A DNA stretch of 64,000 nt, taken from NCBI GenBank assembly GCA_945920185.1, contig CAMEJP010000002.1, forward strand, positions 1 through 64,000. The letters run 5' to 3'. The notes under the pieces are model-generated. The model had not been told where the DNA came from, searched no databases, and saw only the letters and a program-made list of their open reading frames with translations. Shown here piece after piece: positions 24,330 to 33,877 of this stretch; positions within the stretch are counted from its first letter, which is position 1, and each line of letters opens with the position of its first letter. The stretch comes from an uncultured Eubacterium sp. (GTDB lineage Bacteria; Bacillota; Clostridia; Lachnospirales; Lachnospiraceae). A program made the translations under genes and the position numbers.

Positions 24330-26183
24330 ATGAAGATTACGGATATAATAATCAAAAATTTTAAATCTGTCAGGGAACTTCATATCAAAGACATTACTGA
24401 CGTTCTTATACTTGTCGGAAAGAATAATTCGGGCAAAAGTTCCATACTTGATGCTATCCGTGCGGCTTTAGGATGCTATGACGTAAGCAGTAAGCATTTT
24501 AATCATTCGGGCAACATGACAGTGGATATGACGCTCACATTTTCTGATGATGACATAAAAAACCTTCATTCTAAAGGCATAGTAAGCAAGTATAAGGATT
24601 ACGGGAAATGGATGGAGGATTTTAAAAAGAAACTTCCGGATTTCTCCGGCAATACGCTGACCTTTCAATATATTTTTACGGAAAAGGGCGAAGAGAGGTA
24701 TAAAGATTCCAAAACTAAGAATAATAATTATATAAGGCAGGTTTTGCCAAAACTGTATTTTGTCGACCATATGCGAAACAATAACGAAATACAGGATGAC
24801 ATTCTTATGATGCAGGGAAACGAAGGCATAAGTAAGCTTCGTGAAAACAGGTGTGTATTTGATAATACAAGAAAGTGCAATCAGTGTTTTAACTGCATAG
24901 GCATGATTAATAAAAAGACTCCCGACAAATTGTCTGTTTTAGAGGCGGCAAGACTTTTTGAGTATAAGCTGTTTTCGCTCAATCTGAACAATTTTGCAAG
25001 GAAGCTTAATGCTTATTTTGCCAAAAACGGCGGAGGTTCACAGCAGATACGCTATGAAATGAAGTTTGACATTGATGAGGTTCTTAAGATAAACACCATA
25101 GTTACAGACAGAGAAAGAGGTAATGAAGGCAATCTTATGGACCTTTCGGAGGGCTTTAAGAGCATATATACGCTTTCTCTTTTGGAGGCATACATTGATG
25201 AGAAAAATGTTGCTCCTTATATCATAATGGTGGAGGATCCTGAAAGCTATCTGCATCCGCAGCTTCAGAAGGTTGCCAGCGAAATTTTGTACAGGCTGTC
25301 GAAGAAAAATCAGGTTATTTTCTCGACTCATTCTCCAAATATGATTTTCAATTTTACTTCTAAGCAAATCAGGCAGGTAGTAACGGATAAAAGTTTTAGC
25401 ACCACCATAAACGAAAGAACGGATATAGATGATATACTTGATGATTTGGGGTATACGGCAAACGACCTGATGAATGTGAGTTTTGTCTTTTTTGTCGAGG
25501 GAAAGCAGGACAGAAGCAGGCTTCCTCTGCTTCTTGAAAAGTACTATTCGGAAATATATGATGACAACAATAAGCTGCAGAGAATAGCCATAATAAATAC
25601 AAACAGCTGTACCAATATAAAGACTTACGCAAATCTCAAATATATAAATCAGCTGTATATTAAAGACCAGTTTCTTATGATAAGGGACAGCGACGGAAAA
25701 GATAAAGAGGAACTGGCAAGAAGCCTTTGCAGATATTATGAGGAAAGGGGCGATGTGGATTACGGACATCTCCCGAGAGTGACAAGAAGAAATGTGCTGA
25801 TACTCAAGTACTATTCTTTTGAAAACTATTTTCTGGACCCTGCGGTTATGGCGAAAATCGGCGTTGTAAAAAGCGAGGAAGAATTTTTTGACATACTGTA
25901 TGCAAAGTATAATGAATACCTTTACAAGCTTTCAAGCGTGAAGAAGATGCTGGCAGCTAAAAATATAACCATTAAGTCAAAGCAGGACATAAAGGATAAT
26001 CTGGAAAATATCAGAATATATGTAAGAGGACATAACCTTTATGATATATTTTACGGCAGATATAAGAAAGAAAAAGAAACAAAAATTTTAAAACAATATA
26101 TTGATGTTGCACCGCGTGATACCTTTAAAGACATACTAGATAATGTGGACAAGTTTGTCTATTTCAACTCCAGAAAGCTCTAG
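24330..26183 (+). CDS. OLD-family ATP-dependent nuclease with Cys4 insert
   Basis: A 617-residue protein. N-terminal ABC/SMC-like ATPase: Walker A GKNNSGKSS at 30-38, signature LSEGFKSIYTLSLLEA, Walker B MVEDPESYLHP and H-loop FSTHSPNM. C-terminal TOPRIM nuclease: FFVEGKQDRSRL and the acidic IRDSDGKD. Between the ATPase halves is an insert with four cysteines, C175, C183, C186 and C189 (CNQCFNC), probably a zinc or Fe-S site. OLD proteins act in phage defence and DNA repair. No UvrD-like gajB or other partner is adjacent, so it is a stand-alone class 1 type. The start at 24330 has AAGGAGGAAAGG upstream; a longer frame from 24249 overlaps the previous gene. Confidence 0.85.
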   Translation: MKITDIIIKNFKSVRELHIKDITDVLILVGKNNSGKSSILDAIRAALGCYDVSSKHFNHSGNMTVDMTLTFSDDDIKNLHSKGIVSKYKDYGKWMEDFKKKLPDFSGNTLTFQYIFTEKGEERYKDSKTKNNNYIRQVLPKLYFVDHMRNNNEIQDDILMMQGNEGISKLRENRCVFDNTRKCNQCFNCIGMINKKTPDKLSVLEAARLFEYKLFSLNLNNFARKLNAYFAKNGGGSQQIRYEMKFDIDEVLKINTIVTDRERGNEGNLMDLSEGFKSIYTLSLLEAYIDEKNVAPYIIMVEDPESYLHPQLQKVASEILYRLSKKNQVIFSTHSPNMIFNFTSKQIRQVVTDKSFSTTINERTDIDDILDDLGYTANDLMNVSFVFFVEGKQDRSRLPLLLEKYYSEIYDDNNKLQRIAIINTNSCTNIKTYANLKYINQLYIKDQFLMIRDSDGKDKEELARSLCRYYEERGDVDYGHLPRVTRRNVLILKYYSFENYFLDPAVMAKIGVVKSEEEFFDILYAKYNEYLYKLSSVKKMLAAKNITIKSKQDIKDNLENIRIYVRGHNLYDIFYGRYKKEKETKILKQYIDVAPRDTFKDILDNVDKFVYFNSRKL

Positions 26184-26326
26184 CATAAAGCATTTGCGGG
26201 CTTTTTGGACTTTACAAACATTTTAAAATGTGATATAGTTATAGCAAATGTTGTTTAGGTAGGAAAATTAAACATCTTAATTATTATGTAGTTTATGGAC
26301 ATTTCGCGGCATATAATATAAGTGCT

Positions 26327-26355
26327 TTACAAATATACAAAAAGCTGATACAATA
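26327..26355 (+). promoter_or_regulatory. Promoter of M23 peptidase gene
   Basis: TTTACA, 17-base spacer, TACAAT. The leader is about 40 bases long to the ATG at 26403. The rest of the 219-base gap shows only an imperfect GTTTA/TAAAC repeat. Confidence 0.65.
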
Positions 26356-26402
26356 AAAATGTTACGGAAATGTTACAAAGAATTTGACAATATGGAGGCG
26401 TT

Positions 26403-27944
26403 ATGAAAAAAGTATCTAAATACTCTAGAAAGATGAAACTTACCTTTCTAAAAGTAGCTACAGTTGTTAGCGTGGCCGGATTCATAGTTGTTCCAACAGT
26501 TGGAAGTAATTCTCAGAGAATTAAGAATGCGTTACAGGCATATAAAGTCGTAGTAAATGATGAATGCATGGGCTATGCGTCATCCGAGGAGGAAGCTAAC
26601 GAGGCATATCTTGAGGCAAGAACCCGTATGAACAGTGATGCGCAGGGCGTGGCTTATGTTGATGCAAGTATAGAAGTAGTAAAGCAGAATGTGTCTAAGG
26701 TATCTTTTGAGACCAAAGAACAGCTTTCGGACAAGATATATGAAAAGCTGAGTGACGAGGTTATAGTAAGCAATCAGGTAAAGGCTTACACTATAAGAAT
26801 CAATGATTTTACCGTCACTTTGGCAAGCAAGGAAGACGTTGTAAAGGTATTAGAGTCTGTTAAAGGCAATTATGATACGGAAAATCAGTTCCAGGTAAGC
26901 TTAAAGACGGAGACTGACGGAAATATGTCGGTAAAGATGCAGAATGCAAAAATTTCCGCACTTGATGTAGATACCGTATCTGCCGTTCTTGACGGTGAGA
27001 CAGTAAAAGTAAGTGCAGTGACGGAGAGTACAGTCATAGAAGACGGAGTTCTCGCTGTTGGTTTTGCCGAGAATGTAGAGATTGTAGAATCAACTGCATC
27101 ACCTGACAATATCGTTTCGGTAGATGAGGCATACAATGCTATCACAAAGGAAAAGGACGAAAAAGAAACATACACCATTCAGGCAGGAGACTGTCTCTAT
27201 GATATAGCTATCAAATATGGTATGACTGTTGATCAGTTATTGGCTCTCAACGAGGGTATGACGATTAATTCCCTGATTCAGCCGGGTGACAAGATAGTAA
27301 TTACGGTTCCTAAGCCGGAGCTTTCGGTTATAACGGTTTCTACGGAGACTTATGAGGAAGCATATGACGCACCGATTGAGTATATAGAAGACAGTTCGCT
27401 TTATATAGGACAAACAGCGGTTGTCAGCAACGGTACTCCGGGATACAGACAGGTTGATGCAGTTGTCACATACAAGGACGGTGTACCTGTTTCAAGCCAG
27501 ATTATAAATGAAAAAGTGATTTCGACACCTGTTGCAAAGGTTGTCAGGAAGGGTACAACGGTAGCACCTACCTATATTATGCCGCTCACATGGTACTATT
27601 ATGTATCAGACCCATACGGATGGAGAGCGGAAACGGGAAGCTTCCATGGCGGTATCGATTATGCAGCACCGGTTAATACTACAGTAAGAGCATCAAGAAG
27701 CGGATATGTTTCTTATGCAGGCTGGAAAGGTAGCTATGGTAACTGTATAGAGATAACTCATCCTGACGGACATATGACAAGATATGCACATCTTAACAGT
27801 ATTGCAGTAAGCTACGGACAGCAGGTATCACAGTGGGAGACCATTGGATATGTTGGAAGTACAGGCTTCTCGACAGGTTATCATTTGCACTTTGAAATTA
27901 TTATCGGTGGTGTACAGGTCAACCCTAATAATTGGCTAAACTAA
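26403..27944 (+). CDS. M23 peptidoglycan endopeptidase with LysM and G5 domains
   Basis: A 513-residue exported cell-wall hydrolase. An N-terminal membrane anchor/signal (residues 12-32) is followed by a long helical-beta region, a LysM domain (YTIQAGDCLYDIAIKYGMTV, about 257-300), a G5 domain (about 310-380) and a C-terminal M23 metallopeptidase with zinc motifs HGGIDYA and HLHFEI. LysM and G5 bind peptidoglycan, the M23 domain cuts peptide cross-links. Its own promoter and terminator make it a single-gene unit next to murA. Confidence 0.92.
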   Translation: MKKVSKYSRKMKLTFLKVATVVSVAGFIVVPTVGSNSQRIKNALQAYKVVVNDECMGYASSEEEANEAYLEARTRMNSDAQGVAYVDASIEVVKQNVSKVSFETKEQLSDKIYEKLSDEVIVSNQVKAYTIRINDFTVTLASKEDVVKVLESVKGNYDTENQFQVSLKTETDGNMSVKMQNAKISALDVDTVSAVLDGETVKVSAVTESTVIEDGVLAVGFAENVEIVESTASPDNIVSVDEAYNAITKEKDEKETYTIQAGDCLYDIAIKYGMTVDQLLALNEGMTINSLIQPGDKIVITVPKPELSVITVSTETYEEAYDAPIEYIEDSSLYIGQTAVVSNGTPGYRQVDAVVTYKDGVPVSSQIINEKVISTPVAKVVRKGTTVAPTYIMPLTWYYYVSDPYGWRAETGSFHGGIDYAAPVNTTVRASRSGYVSYAGWKGSYGNCIEITHPDGHMTRYAHLNSIAVSYGQQVSQWETIGYVGSTGFSTGYHLHFEIIIGGVQVNPNNWLN

Positions 27945-27951
27945 AGAATAT

Positions 27952-27988
27952 AACGATATAAGCTACAGGCTGGCTTATATCGTTTTTG
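27952..27988 (+). terminator. Rho-independent terminator
   Basis: AACGATATAAGC pairs with GCTTATATCGTT, then TTTG; just past the M23 stop. Confidence 0.8.
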
Positions 27989-28019
27989 TGTTGAAATAAA
28001 TATGGTTGGAGAGTCTACT

Positions 28020-29315
28020 ATGGAACAGTATGTTATAAAAGGAGGAACTTCACTAAAAGGTGAGGTTTCCATCAGTGGTGCTAAGAATGCAGCACTGGGC
28101 ATTCTTGCAGGAGCAATTATGACAGATGAGGTTGTTACTGTTGAGAATTTGCCGGATGTAAGAGATACTCAGGTGCTTTTGCAGGCTATGCAGGGTATCG
28201 GAGCTATTGTTGAGCGTGTTGATAAAAATACAGTAAGAATATGTGGAAAGAGCATACACAGTGTAAGTGTTGATGACGAATATATAAGAAAAATAAGAGC
28301 TTCATATTATCTTCTTGGATCTCTTCTTGGAAAGTATGGCAAGGCAGAGGTGGCACTTCCTGGAGGCTGTGAGATAGGAAGCAGACCTATAGACCAGCAT
28401 ATAAAAGGTTTCAAGGCTCTTGGTGCAAACGTAAACATAGGTTACGGTATGATTAAGGCAGAAGCAGATAACTGTCTTAAGGGAAACCATATATATCTTG
28501 ATATGGTTTCTGTAGGTGCGACTATTAATATTATGCTGGCAGCAGTTATGGCTGTCGGAAACACCATTATAGAAAATGCAGCTAAGGAACCGCATATTGT
28601 TGATGTAGCAAATTTCCTTAACTCTATGGGTGCCAACATAAAGGGCGCAGGAACGGACGTTATAAGAATAAAAGGCGTCGACAGGCTTCATGGAACAACC
28701 TATGCGATAGTGCCGGATCAGATAGAGGCCGGTACCTTTATGTTTGCGGCGGCTGCCACAAAGGGTGATGTGGTTATAAAGAATGTTATTCCTAAGCATC
28801 TTGAGGCACTCAGTGCAAAACTTGTGGAGATTGGATGCGAAGTAGAGGAATATGATGACGCAGTCAGGGTAAAGGCTACGGGAAGACTTAAACATACTCA
28901 GGTTAAGACTTTGCCGTACCCGGGATTTCCAACGGATATGCAGCCTCAGATGGCAGTTCTCTTGTCTGTGGCAGAGGGCGTAAGCATTGTTACGGAGAGT
29001 ATATTTGAAAACCGTTTCAGATATGTGGATGAGCTTTCAAGAATGGGTGCAACCGTAAAGGTTGAAGGAAATATAGCTGTTATCGAAGGTGTTGAAAGAC
29101 TTTCGGGAGCTAAGGTAAATGCCCCTGATTTGAGGGCAGGAGCGGCTCTTGTCATAGCAGGTCTTGTGGCAGACGGATTTACGGTCGTTGATGATATAAA
29201 GTATATCCAGAGAGGATATGAGGATTTTGAAATAAAACTCAGAGGACTTGGAGCCGTTATTGAAAAGGTAACGAGTGAGAGTGAGGTTCAGAAATTTAAA
29301 CTAAAGGTGTCATAG
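28020..29315 (+). CDS. murA: UDP-N-acetylglucosamine 1-carboxyvinyltransferase
   Basis: A 431-residue enzyme that transfers enolpyruvate from PEP to UDP-GlcNAc, the first committed step of peptidoglycan synthesis. The catalytic cysteine sits in PGGCEIGSRPIDQH, equal to Cys115 of E. coli MurA, so fosfomycin sensitivity is expected. The N-terminal KNAALGIL and C-terminal PTDMQPQ blocks fit the family. Start at 28020 follows GGAGAG; 28002 is a longer in-frame ATG without support. Confidence 0.95.
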   Translation: MEQYVIKGGTSLKGEVSISGAKNAALGILAGAIMTDEVVTVENLPDVRDTQVLLQAMQGIGAIVERVDKNTVRICGKSIHSVSVDDEYIRKIRASYYLLGSLLGKYGKAEVALPGGCEIGSRPIDQHIKGFKALGANVNIGYGMIKAEADNCLKGNHIYLDMVSVGATINIMLAAVMAVGNTIIENAAKEPHIVDVANFLNSMGANIKGAGTDVIRIKGVDRLHGTTYAIVPDQIEAGTFMFAAAATKGDVVIKNVIPKHLEALSAKLVEIGCEVEEYDDAVRVKATGRLKHTQVKTLPYPGFPTDMQPQMAVLLSVAEGVSIVTESIFENRFRYVDELSRMGATVKVEGNIAVIEGVERLSGAKVNAPDLRAGAALVIAGLVADGFTVVDDIKYIQRGYEDFEIKLRGLGAVIEKVTSESEVQKFKLKVS

Positions 29316-29376
29316 TTATTTTGAAATGTGACATTTGTTTTGTAAATATAGGGCTAAGAATATCATATGAACAAAA

Positions 29377-29420
29377 AAACAGGCTGGAGTTTCATCGGTT
29401 TTGAAGCTGCCAGCCTGTTT
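29377..29420. terminator. Bidirectional terminator
   Basis: AAACAGGCTGG pairs with CCAGCCTGTTT between convergent murA and the HD-GYP gene. A-tracts and T-tracts flank both sides. The HD-GYP stop codon overlaps the right arm. Confidence 0.85.
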
Positions 29421-30534
29421 ATATAATTGCTGAAATACTTAAATCAGGATATTCGGCAAGATTAATAAACTCATTTCCACACTGTATGACAGGCTTGGTG
29501 AGATTCATCTTGTTGATAAGTACAATCTCGCCTGTTCTGCCGTCATTTAACTGCACTGTGTTATGCATATATGTTTGTGTAATGTTTTCAAGAAACGTGA
29601 GTATTACACGAGGATCATAATGGTAAAGTCCCTCATTTTCAAAAATTTTTATGACTTCAAAAGGACACAGGGCATTTCTGTAACACCTGTTGGCAGTCAT
29701 GGCATCGTATACATCCGCAACGGCAATTATCTTTGCACACATTGGAATTTTATTGCCTGTAAGTTTAAAGGGATAACCTGAACCGTCGCATCTTTCATGG
29801 TGAAGCAGGCAGGATTCCTTTATCCGGCTGTCAATATTCTGGTCCTTTATAAGATTGTATCCGTTGACGGGATGATTTTTAATAATGGCATACTCTTTAT
29901 CAGTAAGCTTTGCCGGTTTGGTAAGAATCTCATGCGGGATGGTAAGCTTTCCGATATCATGAAAAATTCCGCACAGAATAAGAGTATCTATGTCATCTTT
30001 GTCAAAGTTCAGCCATTTTCCTATAATTCCGGAAATAAGTCCTACATTTAATGAATGAACATGAGTGGCATCGTCAAAGTCACGCATATTATGGAGCATA
30101 TCGAATATATGAATGCTGTTATAGGATTCACCCAAAAGCTGCATCGAATGGTCGATAAATGCCTGCGGGTCTATCGGCATATTGCGGTTGACCACGTCAT
30201 TAAACATATTTTTTATATCGGAAATATTTTCAAGATAATCTTCTTTGAATACTTTGAAATCCTGACTTGATTTTATTCTCTGGGAATAGGAGGTGCTGTT
30301 TATGACCGGCTCATAACTGATCTCAGGGATTTCCGTATTTGTATCTTTGGAATTATCTTCATCATCTTCTATAATGTTTAATTCTATAATCGAGTTGTAT
30401 GACAGCTTTGATATAATCTGTTCGGTTAGTTTGGTACCAGCTACAGTGATAAGCTTTCCGTCATCAGAATATACATCTTCAGCTATAGTCATACCAGGTT
30501 GCAATTCAAAATAGAATAATTTTTTATGTTTCAC
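29419..30534 (-). CDS. HD-GYP cyclic-di-GMP phosphodiesterase
   Basis: A 371-residue protein. Residues 1-60 form a DUF3391-like N-terminal segment (FYFELQPGMTIAEDVYSDDG); residues 150-330 are an HD-GYP domain with HVHSLNVGLI, HDIGKLTIP, HHERCDGSGYP and DVYDAMTANRCYR. HD-GYP enzymes hydrolyse cyclic di-GMP. No receiver or membrane domain is present. It has its own promoter at 30561-30589. Confidence 0.88.
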   Translation of the reverse strand: MKHKKLFYFELQPGMTIAEDVYSDDGKLITVAGTKLTEQIISKLSYNSIIELNIIEDDEDNSKDTNTEIPEISYEPVINSTSYSQRIKSSQDFKVFKEDYLENISDIKNMFNDVVNRNMPIDPQAFIDHSMQLLGESYNSIHIFDMLHNMRDFDDATHVHSLNVGLISGIIGKWLNFDKDDIDTLILCGIFHDIGKLTIPHEILTKPAKLTDKEYAIIKNHPVNGYNLIKDQNIDSRIKESCLLHHERCDGSGYPFKLTGNKIPMCAKIIAVADVYDAMTANRCYRNALCPFEVIKIFENEGLYHYDPRVILTFLENITQTYMHNTVQLNDGRTGEIVLINKMNLTKPVIQCGNEFINLAEYPDLSISAII

Positions 30535-30560
30535 AGTATCACAGCCCTTCTTATTAAGTG

Positions 30561-30589
30561 ATTATAATAAAAAAATCAGAAAAAGTCAA
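30561..30589 (-). promoter_or_regulatory. Promoter of HD-GYP gene
   Basis: On the minus strand TTGACT, 17-base spacer, TATAAT. Confidence 0.8.
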
Positions 30590-30599
30590 TTTGTAATGG

Positions 30600-30628
30600 T
30601 TGACTAATTAAATGAAATAGTTTATTAT
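30600..30628 (+). promoter_or_regulatory. Promoter of metK
   Basis: TTGACT, 17-base spacer, TATTAT. Its -35 lies 10 bases from the -35 of the divergent HD-GYP promoter. No SAM-binding riboswitch fold was found in the 75-base leader. Confidence 0.75.
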
Positions 30629-30705
30629 GAAAATGTTAGATATGCCTTTTGTATTAACATTTCAGGCGTTGGTTTGAAAATAAATTTATAGATTGGAGAA
30701 AAGAA

Positions 30706-31905
30706 ATGGAAAAAATTTTATTTACTTCAGAATCTGTTACAGAGGGACATCCTGATAAAATTTGTGACCAGATTTCTGATGCGGTGCTTGATGCATTGCT
30801 AAAAGAAGACCCGATGAGCCGTGTGGCTTGTGAAACCTGCACAAATACAGGTTTTGTAATGGTTATGGGCGAGATAAGCACAAATGCTTATGTAGATATT
30901 CCTAAGATTGTCAGGGATACAGTCCTTGAGATAGGATATGATAAGTCGGAGTACGGTTTTGACGGCAACACATGTGCGGTACTGACAGCCATAGACGAGC
31001 AGTCGGCAGATATAGCCATGGGTGTTGATAAGGCACTTGAGGAGAAGCAGAGTGCTTTAGAGAACAATATGACGGATGATGAGCTTAACCAGATAGGTGC
31101 AGGCGACCAGGGTATGATGTTTGGATATGCCACAGACGAGACAGAAGAATATATGCCATATCCTATATCCCTTGCACATAAGCTTGCAAGACAGCTTACA
31201 AAGGTTCGTAAGGATGGAACATTAAAGTATTTAAGACCTGACGGAAAGACTCAGGTAACGGTTGAATACAACGAAAACGGTGTTCCCGTAAGAATAGATA
31301 CGGTAGTTCTTTCTACACAGCATGACCCTGACGCTACTCAGGATCAGATACGCGAAGATATTATGAAATATGTATTTAAACCGATTCTTCCTGAAGATAT
31401 GACAGATGATGAAACCAAGTATTTCATTAACCCTACCGGAAGATTTGTAATCGGAGGTCCTCACGGTGACAGCGGTCTTACGGGACGTAAGATAATAGTC
31501 GATACCTACGGCGGATATGCACGTCACGGCGGCGGAGCTTTTTCAGGAAAGGATCCGACCAAGGTTGACCGTTCGGCAGCGTATGCTGCAAGGTATGTTG
31601 CCAAGAATATAGTGGCAGCGGGACTTGCCAAGAAATGTGAAATACAGCTTGCCTATGCCATAGGTGTAGCGCATCCTATGTCAGTAAGAGTGGATACTTT
31701 CGGTACAGGAAAGATTTCTGACGACAGGCTTGTGGAGATTATCAGAGATAACTTTGATTTAAGACCGGCAGGCATAATAAAGATGCTTGACCTTAGAAGA
31801 CCTATATACAGGCAGACTGCAGCTTACGGACATTTCGGAAGAAATGATTTATCGCTTCCGTGGGAGCAGCTTGACAGGGTAGAGGTATTAAAGGCATATC
31901 TCTAA
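30706..31905 (+). CDS. metK: S-adenosylmethionine synthetase
   Basis: A 399-residue enzyme making SAM from methionine and ATP. Family signatures: [18 protein letters not shown] at the N-terminus, [12 protein letters not shown], and [19 protein letters not shown]. All metal and phosphate ligands appear intact and the length is normal. The histidine kinase gene begins 33 bases after the stop and may be read from the same promoter. Confidence 0.97.
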   Translation: MEKILFTSESVTEGHPDKICDQISDAVLDALLKEDPMSRVACETCTNTGFVMVMGEISTNAYVDIPKIVRDTVLEIGYDKSEYGFDGNTCAVLTAIDEQSADIAMGVDKALEEKQSALENNMTDDELNQIGAGDQGMMFGYATDETEEYMPYPISLAHKLARQLTKVRKDGTLKYLRPDGKTQVTVEYNENGVPVRIDTVVLSTQHDPDATQDQIREDIMKYVFKPILPEDMTDDETKYFINPTGRFVIGGPHGDSGLTGRKIIVDTYGGYARHGGGAFSGKDPTKVDRSAAYAARYVAKNIVAAGLAKKCEIQLAYAIGVAHPMSVRVDTFGTGKISDDRLVEIIRDNFDLRPAGIIKMLDLRRPIYRQTAAYGHFGRNDLSLPWEQLDRVEVLKAYL

Positions 31906-31938
31906 TTGATGTAACAGGTACGAAGAAACGAGGAAAAT

Positions 31939-33054
31939 ATGAAAATAGTGAAGAAATATGCAGGCACTTTGTTTGTGGCAATCATTTTGCCCTTGCTTGT
32001 ACTTACCCTATCTTTTCTTATGCTTGTTGCCATTGGATTTGAAAATGACGGCACACTTAATCAGAGTACTGTTATAAAGTATTTTCTTATATCTTTAGCC
32101 ATAAGCCTTGTAGCGTGCGTTCCGGTGATTATCTGGTTTGTAAAAAATATATTTGCACCTGTCAATATGCTTAATGAGGCGACGGCAAAGATAAAGGAAG
32201 GCAACCTTGACGTTCCTCTTGATTATAAGGAAAAGGGTCAGCTTGGCGGACTGTGCAGAAATTTTGACGATATGAGAAAGCGTCTTAAAGACAATGCAGA
32301 GGAAGCCATACTAAGCGATAAAGAAAGCCGGGAGATGATTAGCAACATTTCTCATGACTTAAAGACCCCTATTACCGCAATCAAAGGTTATGTTGAAGGA
32401 CTGCTTGACAATGTGGTTGCAGACAATCCTGCCAAAAAGGAAAAGTATATAAAAACCATTTACAACAAGGCGAATGATATGGACAGGCTTATAGATGAGC
32501 TTACCCTTTATGCAAAGATAGGCAGCAACAGAGCTACCTACAATTTCAGGGACATCAATGCCAAAGAATATTTTTCTGATTGTATGGATGAGCTTCGAAC
32601 AGAACTTGATGCCAAGGGCATACATTTTGAACTGGAGGACAGTCTTGATGAAAATGTATGTATTGTGGCTGACCCTGAATACTTAAAGCGTGTAATTAAC
32701 AACATCATAAGTAATTCAGTAAAAAACATGCCGCCTAAGGACGGAAAGATATGTATCCGTTTAGGCGATGAGAGCCGATATGTGAGAGTGGATATATCCG
32801 ACAACGGCAAGGGAATATCCACTAAGGATTTACCACATATATTTGACCGCTTTTACCGCGGTGATGCCTCAAGAAATACGGCACAGGGAGGCAGCGGAAT
32901 AGGTCTTTCCATCGTGAAAAAAGTCATCGAGGAACATGATGGAAAGATATGGGTCAGTAGTGAGGAAGGAAAAGGCACTACTATGAGTTTCATTTTAAAA
33001 AAAGCAGATGAAAGGACGGAAAGCAAAAATGACAAAGAAAATTTTGATTATTGA
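31939..33054 (+). CDS. Sensor histidine kinase
   Basis: A 371-residue membrane kinase: helices at about residues 10-32 and 48-70 with only a short extracytoplasmic loop, a HAMP-like linker (75-115), the phosphoacceptor histidine in SNISHDLKTPITAIKG (about residue 139), and an ATPase domain with N, G1 (DNGKGI), F (FDRFYRG) and G2 (GGSGIGLSI) boxes. The tiny sensor loop suggests it senses the membrane or a partner. It overlaps its response regulator by 26 bases; the kinase-first order is unusual for OmpR-type pairs. Confidence 0.93.
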   Translation: MKIVKKYAGTLFVAIILPLLVLTLSFLMLVAIGFENDGTLNQSTVIKYFLISLAISLVACVPVIIWFVKNIFAPVNMLNEATAKIKEGNLDVPLDYKEKGQLGGLCRNFDDMRKRLKDNAEEAILSDKESREMISNISHDLKTPITAIKGYVEGLLDNVVADNPAKKEKYIKTIYNKANDMDRLIDELTLYAKIGSNRATYNFRDINAKEYFSDCMDELRTELDAKGIHFELEDSLDENVCIVADPEYLKRVINNIISNSVKNMPPKDGKICIRLGDESRYVRVDISDNGKGISTKDLPHIFDRFYRGDASRNTAQGGSGIGLSIVKKVIEEHDGKIWVSSEEGKGTTMSFILKKADERTESKNDKENFDY

Positions 33055-33721
33055 AGACGAGCAGAGCATAGCTGAGTTGGAGAAGGATTACCTTGAATTA
33101 AGCGGATTTGATGTTACCATTGAACCTGACGGAGAGAGCGGCTTAAAGAGAATAAACGACGAAGAATTTGACCTTTTCATCCTCGATGTAATGCTTCCTA
33201 ACGTAGACGGTTATGAAGTATGCCGTGCAATCAGAGGAAAGACAAATAAGCCTGTGTTGATGGTGTCAGCTAAAAAGGATGACATCGATAAGATAAGAGG
33301 ACTCGGAACAGGTGCAGATGACTATATTACAAAGCCATTCAGTCCAAGCGAACTTGTTGCAAGAGTTAAGGCACATATTTCAAGATATCAGCGCCTTGTA
33401 GGTGATTCTCTTATGGAAAATGAGATTGTTGAAATCAGAGGACTTAAGATTGACAAGACTTCAAGAAGAGTATTTGTTGACGGCGAAGAGAAAAACTTCA
33501 CTACCAAGGAATTTGAGCTTCTCACATTCCTTGCAGAGCATCCAAACAGAGTGTACTCAAAGGAAGAGCTTTTTGCACATATCTGGAATATGGAGTCTGT
33601 AGGCGATATAGCTACCGTTACTGTTCATATCAAGAAAATACGTGAAAAGATTGAGCGTAACTCAAGCAAGCCTCAGTATATTGAAACGATGTGGGGCGTA
33701 GGCTACCGTTTCAAGATATAA
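33029..33721 (+). CDS. OmpR-family response regulator
   Basis: A 230-residue regulator: receiver domain with EDE near residue 10, phosphoacceptor Asp in LFILDVMLP (about residue 52), and Lys in ITKPFSP (about 102); a C-terminal winged helix with FTTKEFELL and TVTVHIKKIREKIE. Partner of the kinase just upstream. Start at 33029 follows AAAGGACGG; 33008 is in frame without spacing support. Confidence 0.94.
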   Translation: MTKKILIIEDEQSIAELEKDYLELSGFDVTIEPDGESGLKRINDEEFDLFILDVMLPNVDGYEVCRAIRGKTNKPVLMVSAKKDDIDKIRGLGTGADDYITKPFSPSELVARVKAHISRYQRLVGDSLMENEIVEIRGLKIDKTSRRVFVDGEEKNFTTKEFELLTFLAEHPNRVYSKEELFAHIWNMESVGDIATVTVHIKKIREKIERNSSKPQYIETMWGVGYRFKI

Positions 33722-33752
33722 TATATAAAAAGTCAAAGATAACCCAGTTCCG

Positions 33753-33835
33753 TTTTTATGACTCGCAAATTGCGAAGCAATTCGCGAGTATTGACACGGA
33801 AAAAATGAGCCTCCGAACCTGCGGTTTGGGGGCTT
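33753..33835 (+). terminator. Two hairpins after the two-component operon
   Basis: First, ACTCGC.AATTGC with GCAATT.GCGAGT, one mismatch (about 33761-33789). Then AGCCTCCGAACC with GGTTTGGGGGCT, followed by TTGAT (about 33808-33838). The second is a likely terminator. Confidence 0.55.
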
Positions 33836-33841
33836 TGATAT

Positions 33842-33877
33842 GCATTTCTACGCTAACGCTTGAAATACGAGGTAGTT
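33842..33877 (+). repeat. 5'-flank hairpin repeat, short copy
   Basis: Holds the ATTTC-TACGCTAACGCTT-GAAAT hairpin and a GAGGTAGTT ribosome site running into the ATG. It equals the third hairpin of the longer copies at 34546, 41642 and 56641, but the closing stem has changed on both sides. Confidence 0.55.

Noticed and set aside
24330-26183. Gabija-type defence system
   Set aside because: The OLD-like ATPase-TOPRIM protein could pass for GajA, but no UvrD-like helicase gene is next to it; flanks are a flavin reductase and a cell-wall peptidase.
30629-30705. SAM riboswitch before metK
   Set aside because: The 77-base leader has no S-box or SMK-type pairing and no terminator.
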